A stretch of DNA of 64,000 nucleotides from contig NZ_JBBKAH010000003.1 of assembly GCF_037652055.1 (NCBI RefSeq), forward strand, positions 682,001 through 746,000. Reading direction: 5' to 3'. Positions 23,861 to 32,517 of the stretch are shown here, one piece after another. The translations under genes were made by a program, and so were the position numbers. Each line of letters starts with the position of its first letter. Position 1 is the first letter of the stretch. This DNA is from Pelagibius sp037652055 (GTDB taxonomy: Bacteria; Pseudomonadota; Alphaproteobacteria; Kiloniellales; Kiloniellaceae). The notes beneath the pieces were generated by a model. It was not told where the DNA came from. It made no database searches and worked only from the letters and a program-made list of their open reading frames with translations.

Positions 23861-25261
23861 TCAATCCGCTTCCAGCGCCTTGACGATGTCCTCGCACATC
23901 TTCTTGGCGTCACCGAACAGCATCATGGTGTTGTCGCGGAAGAACAGCTCGTTCTGCACGCCGGCGTAGCCGCTGGCCATGGAGCGCTTCACGAACAGCA
24001 CCTGCCCGGACTTGTCGACGTCGAGGATCGGCATGCCGTAGATCGGCGAGGCCGGATCGGTCTTGGCCGCCGGGTTGGTGATGTCGTTGGCGCCGATGAC
24101 GAAGGCGACGTCGGTAGAGGAGAATTCGCGGTTGATCTCCTCCATCTCGAAGACCTCGTCATAGGGCACGTTGGCCTCGGCCAGCAGCACGTTCATGTGC
24201 CCTGGCATGCGGCCCGCCACCGGGTGGATGGCGTAGCGCACGTCCACGCCCTTGGACTTCAGGAGGTCGGCCATCTCGCGCAGGGCGTGCTGGGCCTGGG
24301 CGACCGCCATGCCGTAGCCCGGGACGATGATGACCTTCTCGGCATTGCCCATCAGGAAGGCCGCATCGTCGGCCGCGCCGGACTTCACCTGGCGATCGTC
24401 ATCGCCGCCTCCGGCCGCAGCACCGGCGGTCTCACCACCGAAGCCGCCGAGGATGACGTTGAAGATCGAGCGGTTCATGCCCTTGCACATGATGTAGCTG
24501 AGGATGGCGCCCGAGGAACCGACCAGCGCGCCGGTAATGATCAGCAGGTTGTTGTGCAGGGTGAAGCCGATGCCGCAGGCTGCCCAGCCCGAATAGGAGT
24601 TCAGCATCGAGACGACCACCGGCATGTCGGCGCCGCCGATCGGCAGGATCAGCAGGAAGCCGAGCGCCAGCGCCAGCAGCACGATAAGCCAGAACACCAG
24701 CGGCGACTGGCCGACGCAGAGCCACACGACGAGCGCCAGCAGCGCGATCCCGATCAGCGCGTTCAGCGGGTGCTGCATCGGGAAGACCAGCGGCCGGCCG
24801 CTGACCAAGCCCTGCAGCTTGGCAAAGGCAACCAGCGAGCCGGTGAAGGTGATGGCACCGATGGCAACACCGAGCGACATCTCGATGAGGCTCGCCACGT
24901 TGATGTCGCCGGTCACGCCGATGCCGTAGGCTTCCGGCCGGAAGAAGGCGGCGGCGGCCACGAAGACCGCGGCGAGTCCGACCAGCGAGTGGAAGGCGGC
25001 CACCAGCTGCGGCAGGGCCGTCATCTGGATGCGCAGGGCGATGACCGTGCCGATGGTACCGCCGATGAGGATGCCGACGACGATCAGCCAGTAGCTGACC
25101 ACACCCGGCGTCGCCAGGGTGGTGAAGATGGCGATGGCCATGCCGACCATGCCGTAGAGGTTGCCCGACCGGCTGGTGGTCGGGTGCGACAGGCCGCGCA
25201 AAGCCAGGATGAAGCAGACGGCGGCGACGAGATACAGCAGCGCTGCGAGATCAGCGTTCAT
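23861..25261 (-). CDS. pntB: NAD(P) transhydrogenase subunit beta
   Basis: A 466-residue membrane protein of the proton-translocating transhydrogenase, which reduces NADP+ with NADH using the proton motive force. About nine hydrophobic segments (residues 1-260) are followed by the NADP(H)-binding domain III: IIVPGYGMAVAQAQHALREM, YAIHPVAGRMPGHMNVLLAEA, VIGANDITNPAAKTDP and VKRSMASGYAGVQNELF. Length and order are normal. It is the last gene of pntAA-pntAB-pntB, 15 bp after pntAB. Confidence 0.96.
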   Translation of the reverse strand: MNADLAALLYLVAAVCFILALRGLSHPTTSRSGNLYGMVGMAIAIFTTLATPGVVSYWLIVVGILIGGTIGTVIALRIQMTALPQLVAAFHSLVGLAAVFVAAAAFFRPEAYGIGVTGDINVASLIEMSLGVAIGAITFTGSLVAFAKLQGLVSGRPLVFPMQHPLNALIGIALLALVVWLCVGQSPLVFWLIVLLALALGFLLILPIGGADMPVVVSMLNSYSGWAACGIGFTLHNNLLIITGALVGSSGAILSYIMCKGMNRSIFNVILGGFGGETAGAAAGGGDDDRQVKSGAADDAAFLMGNAEKVIIVPGYGMAVAQAQHALREMADLLKSKGVDVRYAIHPVAGRMPGHMNVLLAEANVPYDEVFEMEEINREFSSTDVAFVIGANDITNPAAKTDPASPIYGMPILDVDKSGQVLFVKRSMASGYAGVQNELFFRDNTMMLFGDAKKMCEDIVKALEAD

Positions 25262-25276
25262 GATTGTCCAGGCCCC

Positions 25277-25687
25277 CTACTTCTTCTTCTTGAACATGGA
25301 CAGCATGCGCTGCGTCACGATGAAGCCGCCGAAGATGTTCACCGAGGCGAGGATCACCGCGAGCAGACCCATGATCTCGCTGAAGCCGACGTCGGCCGGG
25401 CCGGCGGCGATGAGGGCGCCGACGATGATCACCGAGGAAATGGCGTTGGTGACGGCCATCAGCGGCGAGTGCAGCGCCGGCGTCACACGCCAGACCACAT
25501 GGTAGCCGACGAAGACCGCCAGCACGAAGACCGTGAGGCCGACCACCAGAGTGGCCGAGCCATGGCCCGCGGCGCTCTCGGCCGTCATGCGGCTCGCCTC
25601 GACGGCCAGCGAGGCAACGTCGTTGGCAAGCGACTGCGCCTGGTTGGCAATCTCTGCGGCGCGTTCAGAGAAGGTCTCGTTGGCCAT
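25277..25687 (-). CDS. pntAB: NAD(P) transhydrogenase subunit alpha part 2
   Basis: A 136-residue membrane subunit that supplies the domain II helices encoded at the end of PntA in E. coli but by a separate gene in many alphaproteobacteria. Three or four hydrophobic stretches are visible: LVVGLTVFVLAVFVGYHVVW, SVIIVGALIAAGPADVGFSE and GLLAVILASVNIFGGFIVTQ, with the ending MLSMFKKKK. It is flanked by pntAA (5 bp) and pntB. Confidence 0.93.
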   Translation of the reverse strand: MANETFSERAAEIANQAQSLANDVASLAVEASRMTAESAAGHGSATLVVGLTVFVLAVFVGYHVVWRVTPALHSPLMAVTNAISSVIIVGALIAAGPADVGFSEIMGLLAVILASVNIFGGFIVTQRMLSMFKKKK

Positions 25688-25692
25688 GGACG

Positions 25693-26898
<1,206 letters not shown>

Positions 26899-27284
26899 GC
26901 CTTGGATGTCCCTCTTACTGCCCCGTGGTATGCCCCGAGAGTTTCCCCGATACTTTCCAGAACGATTCCAGATTAGGACTTAAGTGGAAGAAAATAGTAT
27001 GAAATCCGAAAAGGTCAACGCAATTGGCCGTTTGACCTAGTGTGCATGTTAATGACGGGCGCGCCAGCCGGTTTCAACCCTATTTTGCGCATGGACGACG
27101 GATCAGACCACTTTAGCGACCACTTGACGCATCCGCGGACTGAGCGCCAGACCGGAGCCAGACCGGAGAAGGTCCGCCACGGCCCGCGCCCGGTAGACAT
27201 CGCGGGCAAGCGCCGATAAGAGGGACGGCGAAAAGACCACGTCCCCGGCAAGAAGGGGGCGAATCGCAAGCGGGGACCGATCGG
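26899..27284. other. 386-nt divergent intergenic region, pntAA / sulfotransferase
   Basis: No credible gene is present. An AT-rich patch lies at about 26965-27055 and probably carries the pnt promoter. CCAGACCGGAG occurs twice in direct tandem at 27147-27157 and 27158-27168. An 84-codon frame on the minus strand (27015-27269) has biased, non-protein-like composition and no ribosome site. Confidence 0.6.
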
Positions 27285-28187
27285 GTGAAGCTGCTATCCG
27301 AAACCGAAGCGCTTCAGGGGCTGCTGGCCGGCACCGGCAGCTTCATCGTCACCGGCGTCACCAAGTCCGGCACCACATGGCTGCAGCGCATGCTGGACAG
27401 CCACCCGGAGATCGCCTGCGGCGGCGAGAGCAAGCTGAACGCCTTCCTCACCCAGCTCGGCCCGGCTCTGCGCGCCTATAACGAGGCACTGACCAAGACC
27501 AACGACAAGATCTACAAGGAAGCGGCCGTCTACCAGCCGCTCGGCCAGACCCAGGCCGTCGCCGTCATGCAATACCTCTTCCTGGATCGCCTGGGTGCCG
27601 TGCAGCGCCACGCGGCGACGGCCGGCAAGACGGCCCCGAAATGGATCGGCGACAAGGACCCGGACTACAAGCGCGAGCTGGCCTCCTGGCGGCGCATCCT
27701 GCCGGAGGCCCGCGTGGTCTCCACCACCCGCGACGGGCGCGACTGCTTCGTCTCGCTGTGGTTCCACCTCTACCCGGACCGCGAGCCGCTGGCCGAAGAG
27801 AACCGCGCCGACTTCCTGGCCCGCATCCAAGGCCACGCCGCCACCTGGCGCGACACCATGGCGAAGTTCCGCAAAGATGACGCCGAGCACCCGGGACGCC
27901 ACTTCGCCATCCGCTACGAGAGTCTCTTGGATGACGCGCAGGGCGAGATGAGGAAGCTGTTCCAGTGGTTCGGCTGCGACGCCTCCGCGGCGACCGTATC
28001 CAAGGTCGTCGAACAGAACGCCTTCTCCGTCGCCTCCGGTGGCCGCCGGCCCGGCGAGGCCGATCCGACGAGTTTCGTCCGCAAGGGCATCGCCGGCGAC
28101 TGGAAGAACCACTTCGACGAGGAGTGCAACCGGCTCTACTGCGAAATCGCCGGCGAGGCGCTGACCGCCGCCGGGTATGAGGTGTGA
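27285..28187 (+). CDS. PAPS-dependent sulfotransferase
   Basis: A 300-residue cytosolic-type sulfotransferase transferring the sulfuryl group from 3'-phosphoadenosine 5'-phosphosulfate. TGVTKSGTTWLQRMLDSHPEI is the 5'-phosphosulfate loop, STTRDGRDCFVSLWFH the 3'-phosphate loop, and FVRKGIAGDWKNHF the C-terminal RKGxxGDWKNxF motif. All three landmarks are intact. The acceptor is unknown. GTG at 27285 gives the right N-terminus, although the ribosome site (GGGGA) is only 6-10 nt away. The stop overlaps the next ATG (TGATG, 28185-28189). Confidence 0.9.
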   Translation: MKLLSETEALQGLLAGTGSFIVTGVTKSGTTWLQRMLDSHPEIACGGESKLNAFLTQLGPALRAYNEALTKTNDKIYKEAAVYQPLGQTQAVAVMQYLFLDRLGAVQRHAATAGKTAPKWIGDKDPDYKRELASWRRILPEARVVSTTRDGRDCFVSLWFHLYPDREPLAEENRADFLARIQGHAATWRDTMAKFRKDDAEHPGRHFAIRYESLLDDAQGEMRKLFQWFGCDASAATVSKVVEQNAFSVASGGRRPGEADPTSFVRKGIAGDWKNHFDEECNRLYCEIAGEALTAAGYEV

Positions 28188-28792
28188 TGCCGCCCCTCCC
28201 CAATCCCGTCTACGTGGTCACCGACATCGAGGTGAACGGGCCGACGCCCGGCGAGCACTCCATGCTGGCCTTCGCCTCGGTCGCGGTCGATGCGGGCGGC
28301 GGCGAGATCGACAGCTTCGAGGCGGTGCTGGAGACCCTGCCCGAGGCCGGCGAGAACCCCGTCACCATCGAATGGTTCAAAGGCTTTCCCGAGGCCTGGG
28401 CGGCGGCCACCACGAACCCGCAGCCGCCGCAGGCCGTCATGGAGCGCTACGTCGACTGGGTCCGGGGCCTGCCGGGCCAGCCGATCTTCGCGGCCCATCC
28501 CCTCGCCTTCGACGGCGCCTGGATCGACTACTACCTCCGGCGCTTCCTCGATGTGCGCATGCTGAAGGGACCGTGGGAGGGCGAGCGGCTGTTTTACACC
28601 GCCGGGCTCTGCATCCAGGCCTTCGCCGCCGGGCGCACGGGCTGGGACTTCAGCGCCTGCTTCACCGGCGGCTATCCGCCGGAGTGGCTGGGCCACGTGC
28701 CGCACAGCCATTTCTCCATCGACGACGCGCGCGGCTACGCCAACCTGCTGCGCACCCTCCTGCACATGAAGGCGCCGGCGGAGGGCGAATGA
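28187..28792 (+). CDS. DEDD-family 3'-5' exonuclease-like protein
   Basis: A 201-residue protein with an RNase T/DnaQ-like fold. VTDIEVNG (D12, E14) is the first DxE motif. AAHPLAFDGAWIDYYL supplies the second Asp (NxxFD-like), and HSHFSIDDARGYANLL the terminal H-x4-D pair of DEDDh nucleases. It probably trims RNA or DNA 3' ends. It is translationally coupled to the sulfotransferase (TGATG), an association I cannot explain functionally. The substrate is unknown. Confidence 0.75.
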   Translation: MPPLPNPVYVVTDIEVNGPTPGEHSMLAFASVAVDAGGGEIDSFEAVLETLPEAGENPVTIEWFKGFPEAWAAATTNPQPPQAVMERYVDWVRGLPGQPIFAAHPLAFDGAWIDYYLRRFLDVRMLKGPWEGERLFYTAGLCIQAFAAGRTGWDFSACFTGGYPPEWLGHVPHSHFSIDDARGYANLLRTLLHMKAPAEGE

Positions 28793-28863
28793 CACGCGGG
28801 GTTCCCCCGCCGCTCAACCCATGGCACCATGGGCTCAATACTATTCAATCAAAGGACGGGTTC

Positions 28864-29298
28864 ATGCACCGCCTTCTGCTGATTGCCCTGTTGGGCCTCC
28901 TCGCCACCTCCCCCGCGGTGGCCCAGGAGGGCAAAGCCTGCAAAGGCGCCTTGTGGAAGAAGGTGCAGGGCTGGCTGAAGCCGGAGATGACCTTCCAGGA
29001 CACCGTCCTATACCTGCAGAGCGAAGGCATCGACTACGCGGTCTTCGACGCCCGCACCGCGCCCGCCGCGGCGGAGGGCGAGGTCGACGTCAACACCGAC
29101 CATATCGGCGCGACCGACTGCAAGCCGCGCAAGGAATCACCCGCCTGCTCCGTCGTGTTCAGCGAACCGAGCGCGGAGAGCAAAAGCAATCCCGCCTCGC
29201 CGACCTTCGTCGAGTCGGACGAGTTCATCGCCATCGACTTCGACGCCAAGGGCAAGCAAACCGGCCACGCCTGCGAGGTGGTGGAGACGGGGCTGTAG
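28864..29298 (+). CDS. Small secreted protein of unknown function
   Basis: A 144-residue protein with a clear signal peptide (MHRLLLIALLGLLATSPAVA, cut before QEGK). The mature part is hydrophilic and holds four Cys (KACKG, TDCKP, SPACS, HACEV), so two disulfides are plausible. I recognise no domain. ATG 28864 is preceded by AAAGGACGGG. It lies 71 nt after the exonuclease and before a long dyad preceding the cysK-like gene. Confidence 0.6.
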   Translation: MHRLLLIALLGLLATSPAVAQEGKACKGALWKKVQGWLKPEMTFQDTVLYLQSEGIDYAVFDARTAPAAAEGEVDVNTDHIGATDCKPRKESPACSVVFSEPSAESKSNPASPTFVESDEFIAIDFDAKGKQTGHACEVVETGL

Positions 29299-29365
29299 CC
29301 GCCTCGCTGCGGCCAGGCCCACTACGCCGACCGGCACCGGCGGCAACAAACATCTCAATCGTTTC

Positions 29366-29395
29366 AGACAAACTGTTTCAATTGAAACCTTGTCT
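29366..29395. promoter_or_regulatory. Palindromic operator-like dyad upstream of the cysK-grx fusion
   Basis: GTTTCAATTGAAAC (29375-29388) is a perfect 14-bp palindrome. It is framed by AGACAA (29366-29371) and TTGTCT (29390-29395), giving a near-perfect 30-bp dyad. It is AT-rich in G+C-rich DNA and lies 112 nt before the cysK-like ATG. There is no T-run or GC-rich stem, so a regulator-binding site is more likely than a terminator. The regulator is unknown. Confidence 0.5.
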
Positions 29396-29506
29396 CTTTG
29401 CCGCGACCGGCAGCAAATAGCGCTAGAAGGCCCGCCCGGCCGACGACTGCGCGACCATGATCGCGCCCGCCGCTGCGGCCTTGCTGAATCAGCGGAGAAC
29501 ATCACC

Positions 29507-31039
29507 ATGCGGTATGAATCCATCCTGGAAACCATCGGCGGCACGCCGGCGGTGCGCATCAACAATCTGGCGCCCGAGGGTGTGAACCTCTACGCCAAGC
29601 TGGAGGCTTTCAACCCGATGGGCTCGGTGAAGGACCGCCTGGCCCTCGGCGTCATCGAGGACGCCGAGCGGCGCGGCCTCTTGAAGCCGGGCCAGACGGT
29701 GATCGAGGCAACCAGCGGCAACACCGGCATCGGCCTTGCCATGGTCTGTGCGCAGAAGGGCTACCCGCTGGTCATCGTCATGGCAGAGGCCTTCAGCATC
29801 GAACGGCGCAAGCTGATGCGCTTCCTCGGCGCCAAGGTGGTGCTGACACCGGCCGCGGAGCGCGGCATGGGCATGCTGAGGAAGGTGAACGAGTTGGCCA
29901 AGAAACACGGCTGGTTCGTCTGCAACCAGTTCGAAAACGAGGCCAACGCGGAGATTCACTCCCGCACCACGGCGCGCGAGATCCTCACCGACTTCGCGGA
30001 CATCGGCCTGGACTATTGGGTGACGGGCGCCGGCACCGGCGGCACGCTGAAGGGCGTCGCCCGCGTGCTGAAGGAAAAAAGCCCGAAGACGCAGATCATC
30101 CTCTGCGAGCCGGACAATGCCCAGGTGCTGGGCAGCGGCATCGGCCAGTCGCGCGGCACGGGCGGCGCACCGAGCGAAAGCCACCCGACGGCGCGGCCGC
30201 ATCCCATGCAGGGCTGGAGCCCTGACTTCATCCCCAAGCTGACCGAGGACGCGCTGTCGGCGAGTCACGCCGACCGTATCGTCCCGGTAAACGGTAGCGA
30301 GGCCCTGCGCCTCTCCCGCGCGCTGGCCCTGAAGGAAGGCATCTTCACCGGCATCACCGCCGGCGCGACGCTGGCCGGCGCCCTGGAAGTCGCCCGCACC
30401 GCGCCGAAGGGCAGCAACATCCTCTTCATGGCCCCGGACACGGGAGAGCGTTACCTCAGCACCGTGCTGTTCGAGCACGTCGGCGTCGACATGAGCGAAG
30501 AGGAGATGGAGATTTCCCGCTCGACTCCCAGCTGCCGCTTCGACCTGCCGGCGCCGGTTCCCGCGCCACAGCCGGCAGCGGCAGCGGCCCCGGCCCGCGA
30601 ACCCGATGTCGAGGCCGTGGCCTACCTGACCCAGGCCCTCAGCGATGCGGAGCAGCCGGTGATCATGTTCGCCCTGGAATGGTGCGAGTTCTGCTGGTCG
30701 GTGCGTAAGCTCTTCGCACGCCTCGGCATCAAATACCGCTCCATCGACATCGACTCGGTGCCTCTGCAACGGGACGATATGGGCGGGCGTGTCCGCGCCG
30801 CCCTCAGCGCGCGGACCGGCATCCGCACCATCCCGCAGGTCTTCGTCGGCGGCACCTTCGTCGGCGGCTGCACCGAGACTTTCGACGCTTATCGCAGCGG
30901 CAAACTGCAGAAGCTGCTGATCGCGAGCGGCATCGCCTTCGATGCCGAAGCCAAGCTCGACCCCTACGGCTTCTTCCCGGCCTGGCTGCAGTCCCGCCAG
31001 ACGGTGGCGCAAGCGACGGAAAGAAAGCCGGCCGCCTGA
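29507..31039 (+). CDS. Cysteine synthase-glutaredoxin fusion protein
   Basis: A 510-residue two-domain protein. Residues 1-~330 form O-acetylserine sulfhydrylase: the PLP Lys is K42 in NPMGSVKDRLA, with TSGNTG at 69-74, GAGTGGTLKG as the phosphate loop, and GITAGATLAGAL. A Pro/Ala-rich linker (~348-368) leads to a C-terminal glutaredoxin with C393-E-F-C396, the cis-Pro in RTIPQVFVGG and GGCTET. The CysK part makes cysteine from O-acetylserine and sulfide. The Grx part could reduce or hold the sulfur product, or bind glutathione. The ATG at 29507 was chosen over an in-frame upstream start at 29390 that lacks homology. Confidence 0.9.
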   Translation: MRYESILETIGGTPAVRINNLAPEGVNLYAKLEAFNPMGSVKDRLALGVIEDAERRGLLKPGQTVIEATSGNTGIGLAMVCAQKGYPLVIVMAEAFSIERRKLMRFLGAKVVLTPAAERGMGMLRKVNELAKKHGWFVCNQFENEANAEIHSRTTAREILTDFADIGLDYWVTGAGTGGTLKGVARVLKEKSPKTQIILCEPDNAQVLGSGIGQSRGTGGAPSESHPTARPHPMQGWSPDFIPKLTEDALSASHADRIVPVNGSEALRLSRALALKEGIFTGITAGATLAGALEVARTAPKGSNILFMAPDTGERYLSTVLFEHVGVDMSEEEMEISRSTPSCRFDLPAPVPAPQPAAAAAPAREPDVEAVAYLTQALSDAEQPVIMFALEWCEFCWSVRKLFARLGIKYRSIDIDSVPLQRDDMGGRVRAALSARTGIRTIPQVFVGGTFVGGCTETFDAYRSGKLQKLLIASGIAFDAEAKLDPYGFFPAWLQSRQTVAQATERKPAA

Positions 31040-31045
31040 GCCGCC

Positions 31046-32446
31046 CTATTTCGGCAGCGGCAGGTCGCGGGCCTTCAGCACCTTGGCCTGGCGCTTTTCC
31101 AGGTCCTTGACGTCGAAGTCACGGATGAGGTCGTGGAACATCTGGTGCCAGTTGATCTCGGCATCCAGGTGCATGAAGACCGAACCCAGCCCCACGGCGG
31201 CGCGGTCCATCAGCACGAACTCGCGCGGCGGCGTCACGCCGCCCAGGCGGCGCAGTTCCTTATGCACTTCGCCGGCCACCTTGGCGCCGTAGAGGCTGCC
31301 GTTGTCGCCCATGATCTTCTGCGGCTTGTCTTCCAGCAGCGGCGCGTAGAGGAAGGCGGCCCAGAGGTTCAGCGCCGCCAGCAGATCCTTGCTCAAGTTG
31401 GTGAAGCCCCAGATCCGGTAGGCCTCCACCGCCAGCTCCGGGTCGTCGCGCTCCAGGGCGAAGTAGAGATCGATGACCCCCTTCACGAACGTCGGCGGGA
31501 AGACACGAATGCAGCCGAAGTCCAGCAGGTTCACCGTGCCGTCTTCGCGGATGGTGTAGTTCCCCAGGTGCGGGTCGCCGTGGATGATGCCGAAGAAATA
31601 GAACGGCACGTACCAGCAGCGGAACATGTTCATGGCGACGGCATTGCGCTGCTGCACCGTCACGTCGTCCTTCACGAAGTCGAGCAGGGGCCGGCCTTCC
31701 AGCCAGGTCATGGTCAGCAGGCGCCGGGTCGAAAGCTCCGGCACCAGGTCAGCAACGTGAACGCCCTTCTCACCGCGCAGCATGTCCTGGTACAGCTGCA
31801 TGTGGCGGCCCTCGCGCTCATAATCGAGCTCCTCGCGCAGGCGCTCGGCCAGTTCGTGGTAGATGTTCGAGGGATCGATGGCGCGGTCGTAGCGCCGGTA
31901 GATGCCGAAGAGGATCTTCAGCTGCTGCAGGTCCGCCTCCACGGCGGAGAGCATGTCCGGGTATTGCAGCTTGCAGGCAAGCTTACGCCCGTCGAGAGCG
32001 ACGGCACGGTGCACCTGTCCCAGGGAGGCAGCGGCCGCCGCCTCGCGCTCGAAGGATTTGAACTGCTTCTCCCAGTCCGCCCCCAGCTCGCTGCGCATGC
32101 GGCGCTTCACGAAGGGCCAGCCCATGGAGGGCGCGTTGGACTGCAGCTGACGCAGCTCCTCGGCATACTCCTTGGGCAGCGCATCGGGAATAGTGGCGAG
32201 GATCTGCGCCGCCTTCATCAGCGGCCCCTTGAGCCCGCCGAGCGCCGCCTTCAGATCCGAGGAATGCTTGCCGCGGTCGAATCCGAGGCCGAGGTAGCGC
32301 GCGCCGACCACCTGGGCGGCGAGACCGCCGACCGAGGAGCCGACCTTGGCGTAGCGGCGCACCCGCCCGGAAAGGCGGGAATCGCCCTCCCTGCCAAAGT
32401 CCGCCGCTTCGTCGTCTTCCGGGAGTTCACTGTCCTGCTGTGACAT
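31046..32446 (-). CDS. ABC1/AarF/UbiB-family atypical kinase
   Basis: A 466-residue member of the UbiB/ADCK family, which supports ubiquinone or other isoprenoid-lipid metabolism. The KxGQ-like region reads LMKAAQILATIPDALPKEY, close to the K-A-A-Q variant of the family. LACKLQYPDM holds the ATP Lys, FGIIHGDPHLGNYTIREDG the catalytic loop, and VNLLDFGCIRVF the DFG. No obvious membrane helices are present. It is downstream of phaC on the same strand, 71 nt apart. Confidence 0.88.
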   Translation of the reverse strand: MSQQDSELPEDDEAADFGREGDSRLSGRVRRYAKVGSSVGGLAAQVVGARYLGLGFDRGKHSSDLKAALGGLKGPLMKAAQILATIPDALPKEYAEELRQLQSNAPSMGWPFVKRRMRSELGADWEKQFKSFEREAAAAASLGQVHRAVALDGRKLACKLQYPDMLSAVEADLQQLKILFGIYRRYDRAIDPSNIYHELAERLREELDYEREGRHMQLYQDMLRGEKGVHVADLVPELSTRRLLTMTWLEGRPLLDFVKDDVTVQQRNAVAMNMFRCWYVPFYFFGIIHGDPHLGNYTIREDGTVNLLDFGCIRVFPPTFVKGVIDLYFALERDDPELAVEAYRIWGFTNLSKDLLAALNLWAAFLYAPLLEDKPQKIMGDNGSLYGAKVAGEVHKELRRLGGVTPPREFVLMDRAAVGLGSVFMHLDAEINWHQMFHDLIRDFDVKDLEKRQAKVLKARDLPLPK

Positions 32447-32517
32447 GCCCTAGAAGGTGGGCCCGCCCGCCCCGGAAGTCCAGAGACGCAATTGAGGCGG
32501 GGTTTGGCTAACTCCCG

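Noticed and set aside
27015..27269. 84-codon minus-strand frame in the pntAA/sulfotransferase gap
   Set aside because: Arg/Pro/Trp-rich composition of chance frames, no ribosome site and no recognisable domain.
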